In this document: piece by piece, positions 14,407-25,846 of the stretch | How the letters are laid out: each line of letters begins with the position of its first letter | Numbering within the stretch: position 1 is the stretch's first letter | Assembly (NCBI RefSeq): GCF_011397635.1 | Contig: NC_064753.1 | Coordinates: 42,404,322-42,468,321 of the forward strand | Direction: 5' to 3' | Length of the DNA: 64,000 bases | Origin: Epinephelus fuscoguttatus | Taxonomy: Eukaryota; Chordata; Actinopteri; Perciformes; Serranidae | Translations under genes and position numbers: made by a program | Notes under the pieces: generated by a model | What the model was told of the DNA's origin: nothing | Databases searched by the model: none | Seen by the model: only the letters and a program-made list of their open reading frames with translations

Positions 14407-17400
14407 TTTCCCTGCGACTGAGCGACTAATGAAATCTTATTAACTAATGACCTTTCTGGTCGACTAACATTTGGTTGACTGTTAGGGGACAGCCCTAATT
14501 ATCTATATTGGTAGTAGTAGTATTTAATAATGATAATAAACTTTATTTATACAGCACTTGGGTTGGGTTGGGTCACAGCAAGAGGGTTCCTGGTTTGAAC
14601 CTGGGGTGGGGCGTTTGAACCCTGGGGTCGAGGAGCCACCTCAGTTTCCTCCCACAGTCCAAAGACATGCAGGTTAACTGGTGACTCTAAATTGTCCGTA
14701 GGTGTGAATGTGAGTGTGAATGGTTGTCTGTCTCTATGTGTCAGCCCTGCGGTAGTCTGGCGACCTGTCCAGGGTGTACCCTGCCTCTCACCCAATGTTA
14801 GCTGATAGGCTCCACTCCCGTGAGTGCCTACTTACTGCTTCTACAGGGTTGAAGCACTGGTTGCAGGAATGTTTTGCAACAATTTTCAAGTTTAGGCTGA
14901 TCTGGGTTCAGATAATGTGCTTCTCATGCTGCCAGCCTTCACCCAGATATTGGATGCCCCTCCAGTCTCAGACTTTCACTGTAATCAATAAGTATGCTTG
15001 TGTCTCAAAGGACATGAGACTGAAAGTTTACATTTTTCCAAGTCCTAAATATTAACATGTCCATCTGTACTTCAAAGATTTATTGGTTTCTGTAGTCACT
15101 TCGTTTGTTTACGTTGACTGTAGAGAGACCCCTTACTAAAGTGATTTCCGTGTTAGTGATGGAGGACCAAATCCACAGTCCTCATTCAGAGTTAAAGGCA
15201 TTCTGAAGCGAAAATGAGTCCGTAACAGTTTGAATTACATAAATCAAGTGGGAATCTGTCAAAGTCAGTTTTTTTTTTTTTTTGCTCTGTCCTAGGTATG
15301 TGACTCAACGCATAAACGCAGAGGAGCCTGGTCGACACGTGTCCGCTGAGCATCTGGGAGGAAGGCCAAATGAACAACAGGATCCACAAATCAAAGAAGT
15401 GGTGAAACAGTTAATCAAGATTGCAGATGACATTAACAGGAACGTTGAACTCCAACGGTAAGCTCCGCATCATACAGACACAACTGGTGGACACTTCAAA
15501 AGCTGTTAAATAGTTTTAAACAAGACAAAACATACACACAGAGTCTCAGGGAAACTAAGGGCAATTTAATGTTGTGGAGTGGAGGGGCAAGTTTGCTGGT
15601 GTTAGCTGGGAACATGGCGGAGCTTACCAATGTTAATAACATCTAAAGTGTTAGAAATATAGTTGTTTCAAGGTGCCAATATAGGACCTCTAAATTTAAA
15701 CAGTAAAAATACTGAATTCTGAGTCTTTCAAGATGTCTTTACTTGAAATCTATCAGTCACTGTCAGGATTAATCTCTCGAGTTCAGTTTTTTTGTATGAT
15801 TAAAGTATCTTACTTTGAAAATTGACAGTATTGTTGAAATAGTATGGAACACAACCGGGCCCTAAACAGCTGCACATTAACTGTGATGTTTATCTATGAA
15901 AAGTAATGAATAATGTTTCTATTTCATTGTATTTTGAAATAATGTGCAGAAGGTTCCCAAAGTATGCAGTTCAGCAGTATAATGCTTACTTACTGTGTAC
16001 TTGTACTGCTGCTTCAGAGGAAAACATTTACCTTTTCTTTCACTTTAAGTAAAAATTCAAATGCAGGACTTTTATAGTGTGGTTTTAAATAGTTTTATTG
16101 TATTTCTATAATTGTTATTATCATAGTTTCAGGACAAAACTTTTTGATCACTTCTAACTCTGCCTGATACCAACATTGAGTTAGTGAAATGTGAAAAGTA
16201 AAGCGAGATGCCTGGGGACCCAAAATCACTAAATCCACCACTGGAAAACACTCAAGTCCACTGACCGGCTACCTGTTCAGAAGCACAGGTGAAGTACACT
16301 TAGTGGGGGCATTCATTCTAAATAGGCATATTAGTCACTTGCTTAGACATAACATTCTTCAAATCCCATCTCGAAACCCACCTGTTCAAACCGGCCGATG
16401 ACACCGACTCCCATGTGCGCATGGTGAGAGAGGAGAGGGAGAGACGCTGTGCTGCTGCCAGAGAAGCTGCTGAATGAGTTCCCTCTGAGCGGTAACTCAC
16501 TAAGAGTCTGAGAGGTCCGGGGCTGTTCATAAAACATTCAGGACGCCACAGTTTATTCCACACTACTGAAGCTGCTCCTCTTTTTGGAACCACCAAGGAG
16601 TCCGTAATAATTTCGCTGTTGTTGCCATGGGTAACAGTATGACGTCAATATGTCAATAATTCGAAATATTACGAGTATCATGAGATGAATTTTTCATATC
16701 CTATTAAAAATTATACTGGTATTATTGTGAATGAGATGATACGGCACATCTGTACTGCATGCCCTTGGGTCCCCAACAACAAACCTGCCAAGTGTGAAGT
16801 AGACTGGATGACCGGTTCTCGATATGTGCAAAGGACAGTCCCACCTACCTTTCTTTGTTGCCTTATAGTTAGATGGACGTGGAGATAGGTTATAGGACGC
16901 AATTTATGAGGTTCGGACCTTTGCTAGGAGGGAATTCAAGTAACTGGACCTCTTTGTATTTTAACTGAATACCTATCTGTTGTACAGTGAAACAGCTGTG
17001 CCAGAACACATCTACAATAAACACTACTTGTGATGCAGAACAAATTTCAGAGAAATCTGCCAACAGGTGAAATTGAATGCATTTTTCTATCCAACTCTCT
17101 CCATTTCTTCTTGTCAGACTGATCAACCAGGTTCCGAGCAACTGTGCTCAGGACATCTTCATGAAGGTGGCCAGGAGCATCTTCACTGATGGCATCAATT
17201 GGGGTCGAGTGGTGGCTCTCTTCCATCTGGCCTACAGACTCATACACAAGGTAACACACGGAAACAGATACCTCACAGAGCAGCGCTTAGTAACAGGGCT
17301 GCATTCTAGATTCTAGATTTTTAAAGTAAGGTACCGTTTTTTTATTTAGATGCTATTACCCAGTGGTATGCCGATGGTTACCTATTGGGGTTCAACTGAT

Positions 17401-20400
17401 GATCTTCACTGCATGTTTTCTAGGGATGCACCAAAATGAAAATTTGTGGCCGAAGCCAAAGCCGAATAATATTAAATGCTTGGCCGAATACCGAGTACCG
17501 AATACTGAATATTGTTGTTTAGTTTTTCATTAGTCTTTGCAGATGAACCCCCTCCAGATTAGTGTTGTCACGGTACAAAAATTGGATCCCACTGTACGAT
17601 ACCAATGAAAATATCATGATTCTGAGTAGTATCACGATACCACAGCGAAAATGAGGCAGATGTGCCTTTTGTCATTTATAAAAAGATAAATCACTTTTCT
17701 ATAATACATCAATGATATTTCAATGGAATAAATTACTTATTGACTTATTCATACTTCAAAAACAGCATCAATAAGTGATGAACATAGGGGGGATCAAAAT
17801 AAAATAAATAAATAAAATAAGAATCAACCAGCCACCCTCCTCCCCTGACAAGTCCCTTCATAAGTAACGAACAGTCCCTAAAGTGCGGTGAGGTTTGTGG
17901 GCTGTGAACGGCTCGTTTCTCCTCTGACACGTCACATACCTGTGTTCAGCTGGCTCGGCTGTTCAGGTACTTTTGGGCAGTCCACACGCCAAGAAGAGGA
18001 TATTATTGGAGCCAACTCCTCCATCGCCAGTAAGCCTATGGCCACCGTATTTGACAGGAATACATTACTGTCTGTGTCTGTGACCCCCGTTCAACCCACA
18101 ACCGATGGGATTCACCTTTCGTTTCTGCTGGTTGTTGAAATCGGTAGGCTGCTCGCACAGCGTGCTGAATGATTTAAGCCTATTTTGCTCGCTCAAAACT
18201 ATTTTTAGTCGCAAATGCAAGTGCGGTGATGGACGGATTGCCACACTGCCGACATTTTACTCCACCGGTCACAGCACGCTGTTTGATTGCGTTATCAAAA
18301 TTCTAAACTATTCATTCAAAAACTATTATTCGGCCTTGCTTTAAACTTATTCCACTGAATACCGAATGTGTGGGTTTTTTTTGCAATATTCAGCCGAATA
18401 TATTCGGTTACCGAATATTCGGTGCATCCCTAATGTTTTCATAAGTGGAGCTATGTTTTTTTTAGGTCAGAGTAACTACTTTTGTTGGACGATATAATGT
18501 CCCAGAAATAATTGCAATAAACGATATTGACAGACCATTATGCCTCTGATATCATGGTAATATAATGGCATGACAATGGAAGTGTGTATTATCAAGAGTA
18601 ATGACCTTTTAATTCTTTTGAATATTCAGATATTAAAATTGAAATATGAAAGAACATTTAATACAATTTTAAGAAGTAATTAACCCCTGTCACACACAAG
18701 AAAGTACATATCAAATTATAGTACCTTTATAGGAGTAGCCCTAAATTACTTAGTTTGAGACTTAACATAAAATGTGGCTAACAAAATAAAAACCAAGTGA
18801 TGCCCCTTGGGTCTAATAGACAAGCTTGGCTTCGGCTTCAAGGATGGATGGCCTGGGAGTCAGGTGGTTTTTAATGGATAAACATAATGGAGGATGAAGT
18901 TGTTGGAGGGTAAAACTACAAACACTGACTTTTTGGTATGGTGCTAGGGTTGGTGTGTGTGTACGGACTTAGCAAATGAGCTCATGGCGCTTGCTGCACG
19001 GGCGAAGCCGAATAGCATTCATCTGATTGAAATCGGCAAAGTTTACCTTTGATATTTTTCAAGGTTTAACCAGCACAGCCAGACAGAGCAGCTGTATACT
19101 GTCAGAGCTCGGTGTTTTGAAAGCAGGAAGGACCGATAAATGCATCATGTAAAGTGTCATATCATCTCTGCTTTCTGTAGGATCTGCAAAGATTTTCCCT
19201 AAACTCTTAAACTGTATTATAACTGGACCAAAACATCAACTGTTCCCATGAATCAGGGGGAACGCAGCACTTAATTCAAGGAAATGGGCTTCAAAGGGCT
19301 TGTTACAGAAGATGAGCTGAACAAAGTTGTCATTCACCTGTCCTTCCCTATGCTGTGACAAGAGTGTGTGAATGAAACATTAAGTTGATGTTACTCCTGC
19401 AGCAGCTGGCTAGTTAGCTAGCTCACTAATTCCACCATGATATCGAGCCACACAGGTTACAGAAAATGAGGAATACAGTAAGGGGCTGTACACATGCCAT
19501 GTTTTTTGTGCCCTCAAAAATGGTAAGGGTATTTCTGGTAAGTAAGCTATGATTCAATGCTAGTTATCATTGCTTAGCAAACTCAGACGTAACGTGCCTC
19601 TGCCCTCTTGAAGATTGGCACAAAGTAAGCACAAGAGCAACACCCAGCGCCGGACTTCGCATTTTCCAGGCAGTTCGACACGGCGTGTTTACAGTCCCCA
19701 GCACAGGACTGTCGGCATCCACGACTTTGTCAGCGCCTATTTATTTCAAAAGAGCAATGGCCAATGGGGAAACACCAACTCTCACGTCATCATTCACTCC
19801 AACCAATGGTGTAGCTTCATCACTCACTCACTCACTCACTCACTGGCCTTGCCTCTGCGGTCCAGCCAAAACATACATACCGCCCAAGCCTAGTGCCTAG
19901 AGCCTAGTCAACAAACAGACTGAGGCCTCAGACCAGTGTGCAGTCTGTTCCCTTCAGATACTTTAGATGTACTAAATTCACTGTGAGATAGCCTGAGCAG
20001 CTCGCCACTTGGAGTCACAACAGTCGTAAACTCTGTGAGAGAAAAAATCTGATTAAATGGATTTAGTCCCTGTGCCTCTTTATTTGTCTTCCTCACATTA
20101 TACACAGAAGTCTGGCTTCAGTAGCTATTACCTCCTGAGTTAAAATTACAGGTCGTCTGGTTTTTGTTTTAAAGGCACTGACCACCAACCATCTAGAGAA
20201 CATCAGAACAATTATCAGCTGGGTTCTCCAGTTCATCAGAGAGAACATCTACCCCTGGCTCGTACAGCAGGGAGGCTGGGTAAGTGATGCATTGTCCATA
20301 AAGATCTATCATTCTTCCAAGATGGTATTATGGTCTAATGTAAGGACTTGTCAGTAGGATCCAAAGCCCTTAATCTTGTTTTCTTGATCTTTCCAGGCGG

Positions 20401-20495
20401 GTGTGATCAGTGGTGTTTCTCGGTGGAGGACAGCAGCCTTAGTAGCATCAGTAGCATTGGTAGTAGCTATTGTTTACTACAGAAAGACACGCTGA
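5189..20495 (+). CDS. baxb: BAX-like apoptosis effector, tandem copy 1 (six coding exons)
   Basis: Pro-apoptotic Bcl-2 family protein expected to oligomerise in the mitochondrial outer membrane and release cytochrome c. Coding exons: 5189-5258, 13623-13671, 15296-15457, 17118-17250, 20175-20279, 20397-20495. All have GT/AG borders and phases join to 205 codons plus TGA. Visible regions: helix alpha-1 ([13 protein letters not shown]), BH3 in exon 3 (LIKIADDI), BH1 in exon 4 ([12 protein letters not shown]), BH2 in exon 5 (WLVQQGGW), and a C-terminal hydrophobic tail ending YYRKTR. Length is close to mammalian BAX (192). The BH1 'GINWGRV' spacing resembles BAK, but the overall order and the tail fit the fish BAX-like (baxb) type. 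The start ATG has G at -3 and +4 and matches the start of copy 2. The baxb name is from memory of the family; BAX/BAK-type membership is firm. Confidence 0.9.
6032..8088. mobile_element. hAT-type element nested in intron 1
   Basis: Termini TAGTGATGGCGAG and GTACGACCCATCACTA are inverted. Flanking 8-mers ATTTTTTG (6024-6031) and CTTTTTTG (8089-8096) differ at one base, fitting a hAT 8 bp target duplication. No transposase is readable. Confidence 0.6.
6146..6703. mobile_element. MITE with TGTGTCTCAAATC termini, nested
   Basis: Left end TGTGTCTCAAATCACATAC and right end GTATGCGATTCGAGACACA are imperfect inverted repeats. It lies inside the element at 6032-8088. Related termini (TGTGTCTCAATTC) bound the element at 36643-37713. 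Confidence 0.55.
8718..9340. mobile_element. Fish hAT MITE fragment
   Basis: The right end reads GATTTCAGACACAGCC and, inward, repeated CTATATAGT and GTAGGGA-type motifs characteristic of a common fish MITE. The left border is not clear, so extent is approximate. Confidence 0.4.
9608..10558. mobile_element. hAT MITE nested in the hAT fragment
   Basis: Inverted ends TAGGGGTGAGTTCGTGTACA and TGTACACGGACTCACCCCTA. Flanking 8-mers GTGGGAAT (9600-9607) and GTGGGAGT (10559-10566) differ at one base. Inside are a TAT/ATT microsatellite (about 9998-10039) and an internal palindrome (about 10060-10130 against 10262-10342). Confidence 0.75.
10635..10724 (+). pseudogene. BED zinc-finger segment of a hAT transposase
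   Basis: Reads [30 protein letters not shown]. This carries the W-x-x-F and C-x-x-C elements of a BED finger. Only this part of the transposase remains, and no start or downstream catalytic domain is joined to it. Confidence 0.65.
10725..13622. other. Rest of bax copy 1 intron 1
   Basis: No exon. Contains two copies of a TGTCCATTATTTTTACAGTC MITE end (about 10832 and 11098) and a palindromic element around 11915-12800, with arms at 12146-12203 and 12382-12440 (GCGGAT-TC-TAGTTA, then AACATGATTGAGCTA). The AT-rich remainder shows nothing recognisable. Confidence 0.4.
12146..12440. repeat. Inverted repeat, about 58 bp arms
   Basis: The left arm (CATCCGTGAAGAAAATATTT then TCCAGCGGAT ... GATTGAGCTA) is the imperfect reverse complement of 12382-12440. 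The spacer is about 178 bp. Probably the centre of a fold-back type MITE. Confidence 0.6.
13850..14497 (-). mobile_element. hAT transposon fragment, minus orientation
   Basis: Right terminus (minus-strand start) TAGGGCTGTCCCCTAACAG pairs in family with 9441. The order terminus, leader, BED finger is the same as in the 9441 copy but reversed. It contains an insertion starting GGGGCCATACACATGC at about 13976 and a poly(T) run at 14377-14411. It lies in intron 2 of bax copy 1. Confidence 0.55.
13861..13923 (-). pseudogene. BED zinc-finger segment of a second hAT copy
   Basis: On the minus strand reads [20 protein letters not shown], then V. It is nearly the same as the segment at 10635-10724 and preserves the Met start missing there. 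It belongs to the fragment ending at 14497 (CAGCCCTA). Confidence 0.65.
14560..14840 (+). repeat. Common fish interspersed repeat
   Basis: Contains CCTCCCACAGTCCAAAGACA, GTGACTCTAAATTGTCCGTA and CTGGCGACCTGTCCAGGGTG in order, a very common fish repeat. The 3' part resembles 394-515, and the middle appears inverted at 28672-28810. Confidence 0.65.
17421..18432. mobile_element. hAT MITE in bax copy 1 intron 4, with empty site in copy 2
   Basis: Inverted ends TAGGGATGCACC and GGTGCATCCCTA, rich in CCGAATA motifs. A perfect 8 bp duplication ATGTTTTC is at 17413-17420 and 18433-18440. The same intron position of copy 2 has a single ATGTTTTC at 32715-32722 with matching flanks. An inner GTGTTGTCACGGTAC segment at about 17561 looks like a further nested MITE. 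Confidence 0.9.
18441..20174. other. Rest of bax copy 1 intron 4
   Basis: Holds the second copy of the window-start repeat (about 19075-19215), a GGGGCTGTACACATGCCATG MITE end at about 19485, and an ACTCACTC microsatellite (about 19820-19842). No exon seen. Confidence 0.4.
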
Positions 20496-21714
20496 GAGCA
20501 CCGGACCTTACCACCTCACAACCAGGGCTACAGTCCCGTCTACTGGATAAACGCAGCTCATTGATAAAGACTAAAGAGTTTTTGGATATTAATTACAACC
20601 ACTCCTCAACCATGATCTCTTCAACCAGAGGAGGTCAAGTACTGTGCTCAGAGGGGGAAACCTCTTCTCTTCTCAGGATTCCAAGAACAAAAAAGTGCCT
20701 TTACAACTAGCGGTCTACTGGGATCTCCATCATCCTTCACCAGCAACTGTATGGAAGTACAAGAGCTGCTGCAGCACACCTTCTAGCAGCCACATTGGAG
20801 CTCTGGGTGGGGTTCGGCGTAAAAATTTCTCTGGGTCTTTGGTCTAAGCAAAATTTGAACTAGACCTGAGAAGACATAAATATACCTGAAAAATAGTTTG
20901 ATAACAACAGCCTTTTTTAGATCAGATACAAATTATCAGTCTTCGGAAGACCTCAAATGAGCTGTCTCAACAGAATCCAAACGACTTGTAAAGTGGAAAA
21001 ACACACTGGTAAAAGAAGTATAATAATTCGCATTTTAAATTTTTCTTGTTATACTATCCCTCACATGAAACCACATGAATGTCCCAGCTAATGTAAAGAT
21101 ACCATAGGTTTATATTGTGGCCATCAGCTATAATTATATCAGCTTTGTTTTTAAGAAACCATGTTTTTCCATCGGTTAGTAGATGAACCTCAGTCACTGT
21201 GGCTGTGAAAAGAAAGCCAAAAGGCACAAATCAGAGATGTGGTGAATTCAGAGCGCTTCATTGTTGCAGCAGACCTTTTTAACAGCACACTCTTTGGCAT
21301 GTCATAGCACAAAAAGCACTGGTGCCACATTAACAATGGCTGCACACCATTTGCTCATTCCAGGGCCCTTGCATCATTTAATTACATTGTTAATGAAATG
21401 ATTTGCACACAAAAAGCTCCATTGCCAACAAAACACAGCGTCTGAGTAGCCTGAATCTGAGAGTGAAATAATTTTAACTGCTTACGGTATTATCAGATTT
21501 TTTTTACAAAACGTAATCTTAAATTCAAGCTCAGTTATTGGGCATTTCTTACTGAAATATTTCTTCAGGGATGTTGTCGACTTGCCTCCTTCAGTTATCA
21601 TATAAATATAATAAGCAGAAAGGACATCGATCTATTTGCTGTGGTAATTTGACTAGTTCAAAAGAAAATGGCGATTGTTGTTAGTAGCCATGCTGACAGC
21701 ACACATTAGTTGTT

Positions 21715-22231
21715 AAGGCCATGTGTTCACCACAACGTTTTTTTCCAAGTCGAAAATGCCAGGCACTCTTCAGGAAATGCCTAGCTGGGATTGTTTGGGA
21801 GCGCGGTTGCGTCTGGGTGCTATGATACAAAATATCCGCAGAAGTATACACGTCGGCACAAGGTGGAGAACTTGCTCTGGATGAGGGGAAAGGTGAAGCC
21901 CACCAGGACCCACCAGCCTGTGTGGGTTCATGAGAGGAAACATTTATTAATATCTATTCAGCATATTAACATATTCCTCCTCCATTGTTGTTGTTCGGTT
22001 TGTCTTCGTGGTATTTGTCTCCCCTTCACTGTGATGGAACAGCTGGGTAAAAAGTGACAGTGACGAATGCAGCGTTTTACCTTAAGTTACCTAAATTTTT
22101 CAACATTCAGCGCTCAGTGCCTCAGCATGCTTCTGGCGTTTGTAAGGTAGCATAAGTACAATGCGCCCCCATTGCAAAGCATTAAAAAAATTCACCGGGC
22201 TCAGAAAAAAAACGCTTTGGTGGACATGGCC
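21715..22231. mobile_element. MITE in bax copy 1 3' region
   Basis: Left end GGCCATGTGTTCACCACAAC and right end CGCTTTGGTGGACATGGCC are imperfect inverted repeats next to T- and A-runs. No coding capacity. No clear target duplication was read. Confidence 0.45.
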
Positions 22232-24806
22232 CCCAACTCACTATTAAACACCCTTCATTCAAACTCAAGAGAAACTAAACGCAACTCACCCAAACTGATT
22301 TTGTTAGCAGTCTTTCCACTGTTTCAACAATCACCAACTCAGGTTTGGTCAAAATAAAATGTTTATTTACCAAGTTAGATATGAAAATTTGCAGATCAGC
22401 ACACTGTTTATCTCTGCTGTCTCTCTCTGTCACTCAGCTGTCAATTCAGCAGCTGCTGACTGAGCAGCGCCTCTTACTCAGTCTTCAGAGGCAACCAAAG
22501 TAAATCATGTTTCAACAAACATGAGCAACAAAATTTAAAAAAAAAAAAAGGGAAATACAATATTATTTTAAAGGTAGCAGATTGCTTATTTGAAAACGTA
22601 CTCCACTGCTCGTTACTGCAAAACCTCACCTCAGTGAGTTCACGACTTGCTGCACATTGGTTTGGTTTTACGGAAGTTAGCTCGCTACAATGGTTGAATA
22701 GGCAACAGTACACATAATAATGGCTGCCAGTCTTTCCAGCTATGTTGATTTGAATGGAAATGTGCGCTCTCTTTTTATTTGCCTTTGACTATCTATAAAA
22801 AATACAGATATTTTCTATCATGGTTGCTAACTTTTCTACTGATAATTGAATGAGAGAATTTCATGTCCATCATTCAACCATCTAATGTTGTTTAAGCAGA
22901 AAATAAATGGGACTTCCAGAAGCCATGGCACTGGGAATAAGTTCTCCCACCACACAACTCCTACAACTAGTGTGGTGAAGTTCTTTTAGAGGGTGAGTCA
23001 CTTTATTGCTGGTGTTGATATTGTGTTTACATTCAATCTAGTAGCTAATGAACTGTGATCAGCTGACCATCACTGTGCTGTGAACACACCTCAGTTGCAC
23101 ACTGGCTGTTAAAAACACTGTTGGAGCATTTACAGCCGAGGTCGTGTAATCCTCTGTACCAGCGGTTAGAAAGCTCATTTCTGCTGCTTCTGTCTCAGTG
23201 GTGCGTTAAGCCAAAAAAGCTGTATAACTGCTGTATGAAATAACCTGGCTGATCAGCACCTCTTCCGCATCATTGGGCCCTAGGAGCAAGCACACTAGAG
23301 ACTTCCACCGGCCAAGCTGGCTACTTCCGGTTTAGTGCTTTGCTAACTTCAGTGCGGATGAAAAATAATTTATTCTTGAGGCTTTTAGACTTTCCAAAGG
23401 TTATCGGACCAATCAGATTAAATCCTGATAGTCAAAAGAGTAGTTTCGTGGGGGTTTTCACGCTCAAGAAATGTATCTTCTCTATCTTAGTCTCTTAGGC
23501 CCAATGGCGTCACGTGACGGGACGCTTAATGTCATTCCACTGTTTTGCCACTTCTAAAATTGGCCTCAAAGCCCAGCGCACTTCCTTTGGCCTTGCGTTA
23601 TCCCCACCACTTGCAGTCAGCTGCCTGTTCCACCGAAAGACACTGACCTCTAGTGGCGCATGCCGTGCACTACATACAATACATCCTCAATACAGCATCT
23701 CCTTATCAGTTTATTTAAGGAGTGTCTGTATTTTTGACGGTATTGGAAATCATACCATTAGGATTTCTGAATACCCTGGTATACTGTAATACTGTGATAC
23801 TGTCCAAGTACTGCATGATAGTCATTTGACTGAGGAATTCAGCAGCCTGGAAACTACTGTTAGCCTTGGATGCAGATTTAGGACCCACTGTCAAATCAGT
23901 CTGACCACCAAAACAGGAAGATGCTATTTACGGCACCAAGTACAGACGACTAAGAGAGGCAAAGGCAGCAGAACAAATGTTCAAACTCTAACCTGCTAAT
24001 GGCAAACTGAGCAACAACCTACAGCAGCTGTTGGTCAGAATGTTGTCCTGTCACTAAATTGCACAAGAGATGGAAGTAGAGACTTTTTTCTATCTTTCTT
24101 TTCCATTTGGTGATGTTTAAGGAACAATCATAAAATGCTTAAGTGGACGACAGTTGACTTCTCAGATTGAGATAGTTAACTATCTGCATGTAAAGACATG
24201 AAGCTCATTGTAAGAGTTGCTTTTACTTAGAATATGACAGGAGCTCCAACTTCACGGTCTGATTATCATTTTCCAGCCTGGTTGCTTGTTGCAGTATTTC
24301 AACTTTATCATCTCACACTTCTCCAACGGATTTTTATAATGAACAGATGTGGGTAGTTTTTTAAACCTGTAAAACCTCTGTGACTGTAAGACTAAAAGAA
24401 CTATGCCTTTTAGTTTCGAAACTTGTAATAATCTTTAATTAGAGTCTTAACATATGAGGAGCAGGACCAGTTTCTCTAAGTACATGAAATCTTTCTTCAC
24501 AGTTCTGTAGTTAATAGATAAAGAAATAATTATTTAAAGTAATGCTTTGTGCTTATTGCAGTTTATAAGGGTCAGATGATTTTATGGATGATTTCTAGGG
24601 GAACAGTCAGTGGCTTGTAGCGGACCTCAGTGCTGTTACCTAGTGCCACATTTGCTTTTGTCAGGTATTTTTGCTTCCAGATTGATCGTGTACTTTTGAG
24701 AGGGATATCACACTATTTATCTGCTGTTCTGTGGTGTGTGTTTTTTTTTTAATGTAATGATTATTTTATTGTTAGATTAACAATCTCATTGGACTTCATT
24801 TCTGTG

Positions 24807-24812
24807 AATAAA
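24807..24812 (+). promoter_or_regulatory. AATAAA poly(A) signal of bax-like copy 1
   Basis: AATAAA lies in a block (CATTGGACTTCATTTCTG then AATAAA, followed by GTTATAACACTCAT) conserved at the equivalent place behind copy 2. It implies a 3'UTR of about 4.3 kb, unless an earlier signal is used. Confidence 0.55.
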
Positions 24813-24870
24813 TTAAAAACATGTTATAACACTCATCGCCTGCTGTGTGGATGTTACGAGTCAGCTGCCT

Positions 24871-25545
24871 TTATGTTGTTGTAACACACTTTTGTGCACT
24901 AGGTGGCAGTAGCCTACAGTGGAATTGCATTTATACAGACGGGTAAATACAGCCACATGTTGCAGGCCAGGGGAAGCATACAGGGGTTCATCCCCATGTC
25001 CCTCCTCAACTACTCTATCCTCTGTCCTCCATCGTTTGACATGGTAATCCATCGGTCTTGTAGGACGTCCAAAGTTGGAGGAGTCGAGAGGAGAGCAGGC
25101 TTTCAGAGGAGTTGGAAGCAAGGATACTCAAGTGCAGCCTTCGCGGAAGTCTTTTACAGACAGCTGATTGGTCTCAGTTATGGTCCTAGCAGGGATAGTA
25201 CTAAGTACTGCATTCACATCATCTAGCGGACTTTCAGAGGGTACTTGGTTATCGGCTACAGGGTGCCGGGTTACCAGCTTATCCATGAGTTTCAATTCAA
25301 GGATCATTCGTAGTGGTTGTAAGGGAATCTGCGTCATTAAGGCTTGTTCTCAGAGTGTGGGTATGATGACATCCCCACTTTGACCTGGCTCCCCCTTGCC
25401 GTAGCACTGTAGCATGTTTGTTGTACTTCATCAGTCTCTACTTGTGATAGCAGTTGCCGTTTGTGGATGTCAGAACACTGGGCTAGGAGTTGTTTCTTTG
25501 TCAGCCTAGATGTCAACCTCTGCACATAGCCCCTCTCGCTGGGGT
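24871..25545 (-). pseudogene. Retroelement-derived ORF remnant, part 1 (split by Tc1)
   Basis: On the minus strand, from about 25545 down to 25128, coding-like segments read CNPSERGYVQRLTSRLTKKQ and, in another frame, MILELKLMDKLVTRHPVADN with TITETNQL. The last resembles the leader region of fish LINE polyproteins. There are frame changes and stops. The upstream half continues beyond the Tc1 insertion, at 27160-27400. Confidence 0.4.
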
Positions 25546-25846
25546 TACAGTTGTGTTCAAAATAATAGCAGTGTGTTTTAAAAAAGTGAGTAAAACCCAA
25601 AGTCCTTACAATAGCTTTTATTTCCATACACGCAAATGCATTGGGAACACCGCACATTCAATCCCAAATTAATATATGAAGAGAAATTTATCAAATTTGT
25701 TGTTACTTCACAGAAAGTGAAGAAAGAAGGAATAATAGGCTGTTCAAAAAATAGCAGTGTCAGCATTTTTCTTTACAAACTCAAACATTTACTATATAAA
25801 CTGAAAAATTCTCTAAGATTTATATTTCCTGTGAATCACTGAGCTA

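Larger units (their letters stand above)
20496..24870 (+). other. 3'UTR and downstream region of bax-like copy 1
   Basis: No coding exon. Several blocks are shared with 34594-38545 behind copy 2: about 20930-21000 with 36130-36215, and about 24290-24560 with 38120-38385. Between them copy 1 has acquired a MITE at 21715-22231 and other interspersed sequence (about 22890-23530, related to 53355-53470 by a shared AGCAAGCACACTAGAGACTT segment). Confidence 0.5.

Noticed and set aside
20348..20710. 120-codon ORF over the bax copy 1 last exon
   Set aside because: It reads a different frame across the real exon at 20397-20495, and the tail-anchor frame is the true one.
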